NCBI GenBank assembly: GCA_002417975.1
Contig: DIDE01000004.1
Coordinates: forward strand, 3,244 to 9,433
Length of the DNA stretch: 6,190 nucleotides
Direction of reading: 5' to 3'
Origin: Eggerthellaceae bacterium UBA5808
GTDB lineage: Bacteria; Actinomycetota; Coriobacteriia; Coriobacteriales; Eggerthellaceae
Shown: positions 1 through 5,286 of the stretch, in pieces
Layout of the letters: every line of letters begins with the position of its first letter
How positions within the stretch are numbered: position 1 is the first letter of the stretch
The notes under the pieces: model-generated
Databases searched by the model: none
Told to the model about the DNA's origin: nothing
What the model saw: only the letters and a program-made list of their open reading frames with translations
Position numbers and translations under genes: made by a program

Positions 1-22
1 CAGTAACGATCATTCCGGATAC
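1..22 (+). repeat. Direct repeat copy A at the end of an Ig-like module (VTIIPDT)
   Basis: Twenty-two bases are identical to 328-349 and lie in the same reading frame, encoding VTIIPDT. The spacing of 327 nt is exactly 109 codons, so this is the end of the previous protein module. The flanking sequence after each copy differs, so only the module end is preserved at DNA level here. Confidence 0.85.
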
Positions 23-524
23 GGCTGCAGCAAGTACTGATCAACTCTTCCGTGTCGATGCACAACCAGTTACCCTTAATGCCTCTGCTGCCAAAGATGC
101 GTTTGCACAAGCCACAGATGCTACCTCTCTTATGGCTGAGACCTACAACAATGCAGGATCCTATCAACGTGCCCATGCAATCGATGCATGGGGAGAGAAA
201 ACGAGTGCCACTCAATCAATTGATCCTGAGGACTGGAAAAAGATCCAAGCAGGCGAGGTTGGTGTCTATCAGGTGATCTATACCAATGCCGATGATACGG
301 TAACTCCTCACGTATCACGTCATGTAGCAGTAACGATCATTCCGGATACCGTGGTTCCTACGGTGGCGCCTGCGGTAGTAGAACAACCTGTGATTGTAAC
401 GCCTGAGCTACCTGCTAAAACCATGGATGCTATGTACGTTCTCGTAGGGCTCATTTGTGGCATCATCAGTTTATTCGCAATGTTGCTGTTATTTGCACGG
501 CGCTGTTGGACGAGAAAAAAATAG
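1..524 (+). CDS. Surface protein with Ig-like repeats and C-terminal membrane anchor (3' end only)
   Basis: The reading frame is open from nucleotide 3 to the TAG at 522-524, so the start lies left of the window; 173 codons are visible. The protein part begins with the motif VTIIPDT, continues through a module of about 109 residues with the pattern ID..D...IQAGEVGVYQVIYT and ends with a second VTIIPDT. That layout is typical of Ig-like beta-sandwich repeats in Gram-positive surface proteins. A Pro/Val-rich linker (about 349-410), one hydrophobic membrane helix (about 436-498, YVLVGLICGIISLFAMLLLF) and a basic tail (RRCWTRKK) follow. LPAKT sits where a sortase signal would be but is not a canonical LPXTG, so simple membrane anchoring is as likely as sortase attachment. 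The role is probably adhesion or a cell-envelope function; the ligand is unknown. The ATG at 132 is internal and is not the real start. The family cannot be named from this fragment. Confidence 0.8.
   Translation, partial: VTIIPDTAAASTDQLFRVDAQPVTLNASAAKDAFAQATDATSLMAETYNNAGSYQRAHAIDAWGEKTSATQSIDPEDWKKIQAGEVGVYQVIYTNADDTVTPHVSRHVAVTIIPDTVVPTVAPAVVEQPVIVTPELPAKTMDAMYVLVGLICGIISLFAMLLLFARRCWTRKK
328..349 (+). repeat. Direct repeat copy B at the end of an Ig-like module (VTIIPDT)
   Basis: Exact 22-nt copy of 1-22, closing the last complete module before the Pro/Val-rich linker and membrane anchor. Identity at DNA level, including third codon positions, points to recent duplication or gene conversion between modules. 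Confidence 0.85.
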
Positions 525-542
525 TTCATGCATCCATGAACT
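515..542 (-). terminator. Intrinsic terminator of tRNA-Gln overlapping the end of the surface-protein gene
   Basis: An 8-bp perfect stem (523-530 with 535-542, loop 531-534) is followed on the minus strand, after one A, by seven T (complement of the A-run 515-521). This is the classic hairpin plus U-tract for transcripts coming leftwards from tRNA-Gln. The stem is A/T-rich, so its strength is uncertain. On the plus strand the stem gains a G.U pair, but the sequence after it is only mildly T-rich, so plus-strand termination is weaker. The A-run is the Lys-Lys end of the surface protein, and the stop codon TAG enters the stem. Confidence 0.6.
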
Positions 543-595
543 GATTCATTGCTATTTCATTGTAATAAAGGGTAGTAATAGATTACTGCAAAAAA

Positions 596-669
596 TGGCT
601 GGGCCGCCAGGGTTCGAACCTAGATAACTGGTACCAAAAACCAGAGTCCTGCCATTGGACCACGGCCCA
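596..669 (-). tRNA. tRNA-Gln (anticodon UUG), CCA encoded
   Basis: The complete cloverleaf is 74 nt long on the minus strand. The acceptor stem has 7 bp (TGGGCCG at 669-663 with CGGCCCA at 606-600), followed by discriminator G and encoded CCA (598-596). The D stem is GTCC/GGAC, the anticodon stem CTGGT/ACCAG with loop TTTTGGT, giving anticodon TTG (reads CAA), and the T stem is CTAGG/CCTGG with loop TTCGAAC. The U1-A72 pair and G73 are typical bacterial tRNA-Gln features. In many Gram-positive bacteria this tRNA is charged with Glu and amidated by GatCAB; that is family knowledge and is not visible here. It lies alone, converging on the surface-protein gene and diverging from ybaK. Confidence 0.96.
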
Positions 670-737
670 CCAAATTCATCCTGCACTAAGTGTAAAACCA
701 TTCATTCTGAAGTGCTTTATCTTTTGTGCGCTCAATT

Positions 738-766
738 AGTGTAAAGGTGACATCGGGTTTCGTCAA
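738..766 (-). promoter_or_regulatory. Sigma70-type promoter for tRNA-Gln
   Basis: On the minus strand a -35 box TTGACG (766-761, 5 of 6 to consensus) is followed after exactly 17 bp by TACACT (743-738, 4 of 6). Transcription would begin near 731, about 60 nt before the mature tRNA end, leaving a 5' leader for RNase P. A second TTTACACT occurs at 696-689 but lacks a -35 box. Confidence 0.5.
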
Positions 767-821
767 TTGTAATATGTAAATGGCTAAAAATTATGCATGT
801 TTTAATTCCACTTTGGCGATC

Positions 822-843
822 TTGATAGGCATTTCGCTATCAA
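822..843. promoter_or_regulatory. Inverted repeat upstream of ybaK (possible operator or leader hairpin)
   Basis: TTGATAG (822-828) and CTATCAA (837-843) form a perfect 7-bp inverted repeat with an 8-nt loop, ending 41 nt before the preferred ybaK start. No T-run follows, so it is not a terminator. It could be an operator, an RNA hairpin in the ybaK leader, or chance in A/T-rich DNA. Confidence 0.25.
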
Positions 844-871
844 TCAAGCAAATAACGCACGTGAGTTCTAT

Positions 872-875
872 AGGA
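872..875 (+). promoter_or_regulatory. Ribosome binding site deciding the ybaK start
   Basis: AGGA lies 9 nt before the ATG at 885. No comparable site precedes the longer in-frame ATG at 780. This supports the shorter protein, whose first residues (MKHKIHKTNAMRYLD) also look like a normal YbaK N-terminus. Confidence 0.6.
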
Positions 876-884
876 TGCGAGTAT

Positions 885-1379
885 ATGAAACATAAGATTC
901 ATAAGACAAATGCGATGAGATATCTTGATGTACACAATATTACGTATCGTACTGCATCGTATACATGGGATGAATCTGATCTTGGAGGTCTTCACGTTGC
1001 CGACCAACTCGGCCAGGATCCCGAACAAGTTTTTAAGACGCTGGTGCTTAAAGGGGAGCGTAAGGGATATGTTGTCTGCTGCATTCCCTCAAGTTCGACA
1101 CTCGATTTAAAAAAAGTTGCTCACGCAGCAGGCGATAAAAAAGTTGAGATGCTCCCTGTAAAAAAGCTATTGCCAACAACTGGCTATGTGCGCGGCGGAT
1201 GCTCTCCGCTTGAAATGAAACGTACCTTTCCTACGTTCATTGATGAGACGGCAATTCTGTTTGATGAAATAGCTATCAGCGCTGGTGAACGTGGAGAGCA
1301 AATTATTGTCAACGGTGAAGAATTGGCAAATCTTATAGGTGCACCTCTTGTTGACCTTTGTAGCTCTGCAAAAAGCTGA
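885..1379 (+). CDS. ybaK: YbaK/EbsC-family Cys-tRNA(Pro)/Cys-tRNA(Cys) deacylase
   Basis: The protein has 164 residues, close to the usual 155-165. YbaK hydrolyses Cys wrongly attached to tRNA(Pro) by prolyl-tRNA synthetase, acting in trans in the cytoplasm. Family marks include the N-terminal KTNAMRYLD (about 7-15), the VFKTLVLKG segment (about 49-57) with the conserved Lys at 51 that is needed for catalysis in the family, LDLKKVA (73-79) and the signature GYVRGGCSPLEMKR (100-113), followed by a typical C-terminal EQIIVNGEELANLIG. The frame stays open back to an ATG at 780, which would add 35 partly hydrophobic residues. I reject that start because it lacks a ribosome site and does not look like the family. 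It is a single gene, not obviously co-transcribed with map 307 nt downstream. The gene is often called ebsC in Gram-positives. Function is sure at family level; exact substrate range is inferred. Confidence 0.92.
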   Translation: MKHKIHKTNAMRYLDVHNITYRTASYTWDESDLGGLHVADQLGQDPEQVFKTLVLKGERKGYVVCCIPSSSTLDLKKVAHAAGDKKVEMLPVKKLLPTTGYVRGGCSPLEMKRTFPTFIDETAILFDEIAISAGERGEQIIVNGEELANLIGAPLVDLCSSAKS

Positions 1380-1405
1380 TCTATGATTACATATGTGCAT
1401 ATAAC

Positions 1406-1424
1406 TATGTGTTTGTCTGATAAC
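1406..1424 (+). repeat. Diverged direct repeat, copy 1
   Basis: Matches 1472-1490 at 15 of 19 positions (core TTTGTyTGATAA). All four differences are transitions. Copies start 66 nt apart. It could be a worn duplication or paired binding sites; chance is possible in A/T-rich DNA. Confidence 0.3.
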
Positions 1425-1471
1425 CTGGCGATGAATCAAATAGTACAGATCCCAACGTATAGGTACGTAGT

Positions 1472-1490
1472 TATGCATTTGTTTGATAAT
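1472..1490 (+). repeat. Diverged direct repeat, copy 2
   Basis: Partner of 1406-1424. It lies about 20 nt upstream of the TTGACA promoter candidate, where an activator or repressor site could act on map. No known operator motif is recognised. Confidence 0.3.
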
Positions 1491-1512
1491 GGATATAGTA
1501 GTTAATGTACTC

Positions 1513-1540
1513 TTGACACTAGTGCAATGCATTCAATATT
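1513..1540 (+). promoter_or_regulatory. Sigma70-type promoter candidate for map
   Basis: A perfect -35 box TTGACA (1513-1518) is followed after 16 bp by AATATT (1535-1540, 4 of 6); TATTTT at 1537-1542 with an 18-bp spacer is an alternative -10. Transcription would start near 1547, giving a leader of about 140 nt ahead of map that contains the hairpins at 1574-1652. Confidence 0.45.
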
Positions 1541-1573
1541 TTTGATCTTTGCATACATAAAACGAGGGCTATC

Positions 1574-1652
1574 TATTACATTCATAAGGTAATATGCACA
1601 TGAGAACAAGGGTATCTTGTTTCATTCTGTGCGCGAAAGCTGTACACTTTCG
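1574..1652 (+). promoter_or_regulatory. Three back-to-back stem-loops in the presumed map leader
   Basis: Hairpin 1: TATTAC (1574-1579) with GTAATA (1589-1594), 6 bp. Hairpin 2: GCACA (1596-1600) with TGTGC (1628-1632), then TGA/TCA (1601-1603 with 1622-1624), a bulged G and AACAAG/CTTGTT (1605-1610 with 1616-1621), loop GGTAT; 14 bp in all with a 3-nt bulge on the 3' side. Hairpin 3: CGAAAG (1634-1639) with CTTTCG (1647-1652), 7-nt loop. No T-run follows, so these are not simple terminators. No known riboswitch or T-box sequence is recognised. The map ribosome site starts 19 nt after the last hairpin. Confidence 0.4.
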
Positions 1653-1686
1653 TTGATAACAATTCACAAGAGAAGGCGATCGAAGC

Positions 1687-2463
1687 ATGATCATCAAGAA
1701 GACCCCTGAAGAGATCGAGGCCATGAAAGAGGCTGGACGTGTGTCCGCAAAGGTTTTGCGCGAGGTTGGAGCTCGCATCAAACCTGGTGTTACAACACTC
1801 GATCTGGACAAATATGCAGAAATGCTTATTCGACTTGAAGGTGGTATTCCGACCTTTAAGGGATATGGCGGATTTCCTGGTTCACTCTGCGCTTCAATTA
1901 ACGATCAGATTGTTCATGGCATTCCATCTGATAAGGTTATTTTGCAGGAGGGCGATATCTGCTCTATAGATGTTGGCGCTACGGTTAATGGCTGGGTTGG
2001 CGATAATGCATGGACATTCCCTGTAGGTAAAATCAGTCCTGAAAAGCAGGAGCTGCTTAAAGTTACCGAGGAAAGTATGTGGGCTGCTATCGATGCTGCT
2101 CGTCCAGGTAACCATCTCGGTGATGTAGGGCATGCGTGCCAGTCCGTTGCCGAAGCTCATGGCTTTGGTGTTGTGCGCGAATACGTTGGTCATGGTGTCG
2201 GTCATGTTATGCATGAAGATCCTAATGTTCCAAATTATGGACATGCACATCGTGGAATCAAACTTGAAGAGGGTATGGTCATTGCAATTGAACCGATGAT
2301 CAATGCAGGAACGTATAAAACTCGTCAGGGAAATGATGGCTGGCTTGTTCTTACTCGTGATGGTAAACCTTCTGCTCATTTCGAAAAGACAATTGCGATT
2401 ACGGCAGATGGTCCATTGCCTTTAACCGTTGAGCCCGATCATCGTCGTCCTGTCTCTGACTAA
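1687..2463 (+). CDS. map: Methionine aminopeptidase, type I
   Basis: The protein has 258 residues, normal for bacterial MetAP-I. It removes the N-terminal initiator Met from new proteins whose second residue is small, working in the cytoplasm near the ribosome exit as a two-metal hydrolase. All five metal ligands are in place: Asp95 (SIDVGA), Asp106 (GDNAWTF), His169 (GHGVGH), Glu202 (AIEPM) and Glu233 (HFEKTIAIT). The conserved His77 (HGIP) and His176 (MHEDP) are also present. The pita-bread fold runs from residue 1 with the usual MIIKKTPEEIEAMKEAGR opening, so there is no N-terminal SH3/zinc extension. The start has AGAAGG at 1671-1676, 10 nt upstream. In many bacteria map lies in the ribosomal-protein cluster with adk and infA; here it is alone, with its own promoter candidate, structured leader and terminator. 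Confidence 0.97.
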   Translation: MIIKKTPEEIEAMKEAGRVSAKVLREVGARIKPGVTTLDLDKYAEMLIRLEGGIPTFKGYGGFPGSLCASINDQIVHGIPSDKVILQEGDICSIDVGATVNGWVGDNAWTFPVGKISPEKQELLKVTEESMWAAIDAARPGNHLGDVGHACQSVAEAHGFGVVREYVGHGVGHVMHEDPNVPNYGHAHRGIKLEEGMVIAIEPMINAGTYKTRQGNDGWLVLTRDGKPSAHFEKTIAITADGPLPLTVEPDHRRPVSD

Positions 2464-2516
2464 GTAGTTAGATTTTCGTAGAGTACGACAAAATACATAG
2501 TTAGTTTTGATAGTAG

Positions 2517-2553
2517 AAGGGGAATGCACCTAAGATGCATTCCCCTTTGTTTT
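2517..2553 (+). terminator. Strong intrinsic terminator of map
   Basis: A perfect 12-bp stem, AAGGGGAATGCA (2517-2528) with TGCATTCCCCTT (2536-2547), loop of 7 nt, is followed by a T-rich tail TTTGTTTT (2546-2553). It lies 54 nt after the map stop. Because murJ converges here, the hairpin may also help stop leftward transcripts, but no T-run follows it on the minus strand. Confidence 0.9.
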
Positions 2554-2602
2554 GCGCTTGTACACAGTGGGGCGTGTTATTGTACAGCACACAGTGTATT
2601 GC

Positions 2603-4216
2603 TCAGTGACGAAAACGTCGTGCAATCGCCTTAAACATTCCCGTCACAATTTCGGTCTCTTTGACGCGAAGAACTCGGCAGAGCAAAAAGGTTGTTGTGA
2701 GACAGATACATCCAACTACAATAATTTGGACAAGACTCATGAGCGGATTACCGTAGGCAACTCCGTTAAACAGTGAACTAAAGATTGCACCAACAATTAT
2801 CCCGCCGACCGAAGCGATTGCAACGCGAACTCCGAGCCAAATGACCGATGTAAATCCAAATCCACCGATATAGTGTCTTAAAAGCAGAACTGCCACGACG
2901 AGTCCGCAAGCGTAATAGACAAAATCAGCGACTGGAATTCCTGATAATCCAAACACTTCGTTTGAGGAGAAAAGTGCATATAAGCCAACCTGTACTGCAA
3001 CAAGAATGCAATTCATAATTGCAAAAGGCATGAAACGCCGGATACTTGCAAACGTATTATATAAGTACATGACGAGCGAATAAAAAGGAAGGCTTACTGC
3101 CCAAAGTTGGAGGATGTCCGTTACCAGATGGACGTCGTTTTCTGTAAAAGCTCCACTACGGAATAGGGTAATAAGCGGACTGGCAAGCAAAATAAGAGCA
3201 GCCATCAAAGGAATAATTAAGAATAATGTTCCGCTTAAGCCTTTTCTTACATAGGAGCGTAGAGACCCCCAGTCGCTTTTTGCTACAGCACTGCTCATCT
3301 CTGTGAACATCGCTCGAGATAGAGATACAGCGACGACGCCGTAAGGAAGTTGATACCATGTCCATGCATAGTTGAGTGTTGATGGTCCCATGTCACCAGA
3401 CGTAAGGCTGAAAGCATTTCGACAGCTGAATGCGACAAGGTTGGAAACGATGTAGATAAGTGTTGGTACTGCAATTTTAAACGTTTCACGAAGCGCAGGA
3501 TCTTTGAGATCTATAACGGGCATCCATGTAAAGCCATGTTTGATAAGCGCAGGAACCTGGATAACGAACTGAGCGATTACGCCGAGTGAGGTTCCGATGC
3601 CGAGCATGATAAGTGCTCCTGATGGATCCGACTGGCTCCAGGGGATGTACAAAAGCAGCGATACGATTACAAAAATATTATTGAGTGCAGGTGCAATTGA
3701 CGTCAAAAGATATGAACGTTGTGCATTGAGGATACCAGTAATGACTCCGCCAAGACCATAGAATACAATTTGGATAGCGAACAAGCGGAAGAACTCGACG
3801 GCCTCTTGATAAATTGATGTATCGGAGTCGATAGTGAACGTCTGTGTCGAAACGAGTGGCTCAGCGAAGATGGCAGCGAGTAAAGCAAGAACTCCCAGGA
3901 CGATCAGCGTAAGATTAAGGATGTTGGAGCTATAGCGGTTCCCGCCTTGTTTGCCATGTTTTTCCGTTTCGAGCAAAAGAACTGGTAAAAATGCTGCTGA
4001 TAGCAGACCTCCTGCGACTAACTCGTATATGACGTTCGGAAGATTATTTGCAACCTGATAGGCACTGGTAATCATCGTATTACCAAGTGCGAAAGCCATA
4101 ACCCATGTACGTGCGAGACCTGCTAGACGCGATCCCAACGTTGCAACCGTCATAAGGCCTGTACTTTTTATTACTGATTTCTCTGTTTCGTTTGCCAAAG
4201 CGACCTGCTCTTTCAT
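2603..4216 (-). CDS. murJ: Lipid II flippase MurJ (MviN family)
   Basis: The protein has 537 residues, normal for the family, which has about 14 membrane helices. MurJ moves lipid II from the inner to the outer face of the cytoplasmic membrane for peptidoglycan synthesis. The hydrophobic segments run from about residue 20 to 515. The family start region is clear: SRLAGLAR (29-36) carries the Arg pair matching E. coli Arg18 and Arg24, then LPNVIYELVAGGLLSAAFLPVL (59-80). E. coli Asp39, Arg52 and Glu57 correspond by eye to Ser51, Tyr64 and Gly69, a pattern I associate with actinobacterial MurJ. Other marks are the PALNNIF region (176-182) and WYQLPYGVVAVSLSRAMF (287-304). The ATG at 4216 is the only possible start, since an in-frame TGA precedes it with no other start codon between; it lacks a clear ribosome site. 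The gene stands alone on the minus strand. A broader MATE/MOP-superfamily flippase is less likely. Confidence 0.94.
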   Translation of the reverse strand: MKEQVALANETEKSVIKSTGLMTVATLGSRLAGLARTWVMAFALGNTMITSAYQVANNLPNVIYELVAGGLLSAAFLPVLLLETEKHGKQGGNRYSSNILNLTLIVLGVLALLAAIFAEPLVSTQTFTIDSDTSIYQEAVEFFRLFAIQIVFYGLGGVITGILNAQRSYLLTSIAPALNNIFVIVSLLLYIPWSQSDPSGALIMLGIGTSLGVIAQFVIQVPALIKHGFTWMPVIDLKDPALRETFKIAVPTLIYIVSNLVAFSCRNAFSLTSGDMGPSTLNYAWTWYQLPYGVVAVSLSRAMFTEMSSAVAKSDWGSLRSYVRKGLSGTLFLIIPLMAALILLASPLITLFRSGAFTENDVHLVTDILQLWAVSLPFYSLVMYLYNTFASIRRFMPFAIMNCILVAVQVGLYALFSSNEVFGLSGIPVADFVYYACGLVVAVLLLRHYIGGFGFTSVIWLGVRVAIASVGGIIVGAIFSSLFNGVAYGNPLMSLVQIIVVGCICLTTTFLLCRVLRVKETEIVTGMFKAIARRFRH

Positions 4217-4223
4217 ATATACT
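4192..4223 (+). promoter_or_regulatory. Promoter candidate for nadK, inside the 5' end of murJ
   Basis: TTGCCA (4192-4197, 5 of 6) is followed by TATATA (4216-4221, 18-bp spacer, 4 of 6) or by the better TATACT (4218-4223, 5 of 6) at a long 20-bp spacing. If real, the nadK promoter overlaps the start codon of the divergent murJ. Confidence 0.35.
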
Positions 4224-4230
4224 GTTGGTC

Positions 4231-4239
4231 ATACTAGCA
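4231..4239 (-). promoter_or_regulatory. Extended -10 promoter candidate for murJ
   Basis: On the minus strand TGC-TAGTAT (4239-4231) fits an extended -10 element (TGn plus a 4-of-6 hexamer). No -35 box lies at the right distance. Transcription would start near 4224, about 8 nt before the murJ ATG, giving a nearly leaderless mRNA, which would explain why no ribosome site is seen. Confidence 0.3.
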
Positions 4240-4248
4240 AAGGAGTAC

Positions 4249-4254
4249 GAGGAG
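4249..4254 (+). promoter_or_regulatory. Ribosome binding site of nadK
   Basis: GAGGAG lies 5 nt before the ATG at 4260. A second purine-rich site AAAGGAG (4239-4245) is 14 nt upstream of the ATG; the TTG at its proper distance (4255) is out of frame, so only the ATG is used. Confidence 0.75.
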
Positions 4255-4259
4255 TTGCT

Positions 4260-5126
4260 ATGCATATTCTAATAGTACGCAATAATTCCAATTCAGGTGC
4301 CATCGAAGCATCGATACTACTCTCATCGTATCTTGAGTCGCAAAACATAGCTTTCACCTCGGTAGACTCCTTTAAAATGAAGGGTCTTAAGGCAACAGAT
4401 TATGATATGGCTGTCGTGCTTGGAGGAGATGGGACAATTCTGCGTACGGCATCTTTAATAGGCTGCAGCGGCGTTCCAATTCTTGGTGTGAACTACGGGA
4501 ATCTTGGATTTCTAGCAAATCGTTGCGACGAAGGCGTTATCGCAGCAGTTGCGGCTGCTCTTTCTGGAGAGGTCACGCGTGAACAACGGAGCAATTTATA
4601 TATAGATGTTGCGTGCGATGGCGATTCAGAAGATGCTTTCTTACATGCGTGTGCGGGCGGAGATCCTGTCGGTGATGGTCAGCGTGTATTCGCTCTTAAT
4701 GAGATGGCAATTACACGTGGTGCTTCGGGACGCGTTATTGATTTTGATCTTATTATTGATGGCTCATCATTGGCTTCTATGCGTGGTGATGGTTTGGTTG
4801 TTGCGACAGCAACGGGGTCTACTGCCTATGCACTTTCTGCAGGAGGACCGTTAGTGGCTCCCGAGTTTAAGGGACTTGTTGTTGTACCAGTTGCACCACA
4901 TACATTGCATGCGCGTGCTGTTGTAACTAATCCAAACGATATCGTTGAAGTATCGCTTCATGAAACGATTGCGTCAAAGGAAGCTACACTCTTTGCTGAT
5001 GGCGAGGCTATCAAATTTTCAAATCCCATAACCCATATTGGTGTTCGAAGTGGAAGTGCTCCAACTATTTTGCTTCGTTATCATCATGAAGGATTTTATG
5101 CGCATGCGGCTAAGGTGTTTTTATAG
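4260..5126 (+). CDS. nadK: NAD kinase (ATP/polyphosphate NAD 2'-kinase)
   Basis: The protein has 288 residues, within the family range. It phosphorylates NAD at the 2' position to make NADP in the cytoplasm and so supplies reductive biosynthesis. Motifs in order: GGDGT (55-59) with the catalytic Asp57, NYGNLGFLA (78-86), the NE pair (147-148), RGDGLVVATATGSTAYALSAGGP (175-197), the PHTLHARAVV segment (213-222) and FADGE (245-249). The first position of the TPTGSTAY motif region reads TATGSTAY. Between the N-terminal domain and the NE motif a stretch at about 117-142, rich in Asp/Gly and carrying two Cys (119, 131), is longer than in compact NadKs. The start is supported by GAGGAG 5 nt upstream. 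In many actinobacteria nadK is followed by recN; here pyrG follows instead after 164 nt. Divergent murJ starts 43 nt away. Confidence 0.96.
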   Translation: MHILIVRNNSNSGAIEASILLSSYLESQNIAFTSVDSFKMKGLKATDYDMAVVLGGDGTILRTASLIGCSGVPILGVNYGNLGFLANRCDEGVIAAVAAALSGEVTREQRSNLYIDVACDGDSEDAFLHACAGGDPVGDGQRVFALNEMAITRGASGRVIDFDLIIDGSSLASMRGDGLVVATATGSTAYALSAGGPLVAPEFKGLVVVPVAPHTLHARAVVTNPNDIVEVSLHETIASKEATLFADGEAIKFSNPITHIGVRSGSAPTILLRYHHEGFYAHAAKVFL

Positions 5127-5146
5127 TACTGAGCTTTTGCAGTACT
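5125..5146. repeat. Inverted repeat at the nadK stop codon
   Basis: AGTACTG (5125-5131) and CAGTACT (5140-5146) form a perfect 7-bp stem with an 8-nt loop; because AGTACT is itself a palindrome, AGTACTGA also occurs twice as a direct repeat 16 nt apart (5125 and 5141). It includes the last two bases of the nadK stop codon. No T-run follows, so it is at best an mRNA 3' stabiliser or a weak terminator. Confidence 0.4.
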
Positions 5147-5180
5147 GACAGTGTATATTTGGCAAAGAGTCAACTTTTTA

Positions 5181-5210
5181 TAGACCTTTTCGACTTGTAT
5201 CGCTTAGAAT
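5181..5210 (+). promoter_or_regulatory. Promoter candidate for pyrG
   Basis: TAGACC (5181-5186, 4 of 6) and TAGAAT (5205-5210, 5 of 6) are separated by 18 bp. The expected start of transcription, about 5216-5218, falls at the base of the terminator hairpin that follows, so the RNA would begin with the hairpin's 5' arm. Confidence 0.45.
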
Positions 5211-5212
5211 AG

Positions 5213-5265
5213 AAAAGCGTTTGAAGCGCGTGCATATGCGTCAGCTTCGAGCGCCTTTCTTTTTT
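5213..5265 (+). terminator. Intrinsic terminator/attenuator immediately before pyrG
   Basis: The 5' arm 5217-5227 (GCGTTTGAAGC) pairs with 5244-5254 (GCTTCGAGCGC) in 11 consecutive pairs, two of them G.U. After one mismatch, three further A-T pairs (5213-5215 with 5256-5258) extend it. The loop is 16 nt. The tail CTTTCTTTTTT at 5255-5265 is an excellent U-tract. It ends 25 nt before the pyrG ATG, so transcription of pyrG must pass it. It can end nadK transcripts, but its position just after a promoter candidate suggests an attenuator controlling pyrG. Confidence 0.75.
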
Positions 5266-5280
5266 CGTACTATGGTTGGT

Positions 5281-5286
5281 AAGGAG
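5281..5286 (+). promoter_or_regulatory. Ribosome binding site of pyrG
   Basis: AAGGAG lies 4 nt before the ATG at 5291, a strong though slightly close site. It lies 15 nt downstream of the terminator U-tract, so the hairpin does not cover it; control would be at transcription, not translation. Confidence 0.8.

Larger units (their letters stand above)
1380..1686. other. Intergenic region between ybaK and map (307 nt, no gene)
   Basis: No credible coding sequence on either strand; reading frames crossing it are antisense shadows of ybaK and map. I see no good terminator directly after ybaK. It holds a pair of diverged 19-nt repeats, one promoter candidate with a perfect -35 box, and three consecutive hairpins shortly before map. 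It is A/T-rich in its left two thirds. Confidence 0.7.

Noticed and set aside
52..276. 74-codon frame inside the surface-protein gene.
   Set aside because: Overlaps a clear coding frame, has no ribosome site and its product is low-complexity, as expected of a shadow frame.
572..589. Small hairpin (AGTAA with TTACT core) just past the tRNA-Gln 3' end.
   Set aside because: Weak A/T-rich stem with no following U-tract; the hairpin at 523-542 is the better terminator.
1167..1532. Minus-strand 121-codon frame overlapping the end of ybaK and the gap after it.
   Set aside because: Mostly antisense to ybaK, composition unlike a protein, no ribosome site or family likeness.
1594..1652. Known riboswitch or T-box in the map leader.
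   Set aside because: No T-box sequence, no terminator after the hairpins and no known riboswitch core could be recognised.
1894..2379. Minus-strand 161-codon frame within map.
   Set aside because: Entirely antisense to a confidently identified gene; no recognisable motifs.
2561..2598. Imperfect 9-bp inverted repeat (TACACAGTG with CACAGTGTA, one mismatch) just after the murJ stop, considered as a murJ terminator.
   Set aside because: The loop is 20 nt and the following minus-strand sequence has no T-run, so it does not meet the usual terminator pattern.
5211..5222. Bacillus-type GGGC slippage start for pyrG.
   Set aside because: No GGG run occurs near the predicted transcription start, so that exact mechanism does not apply.
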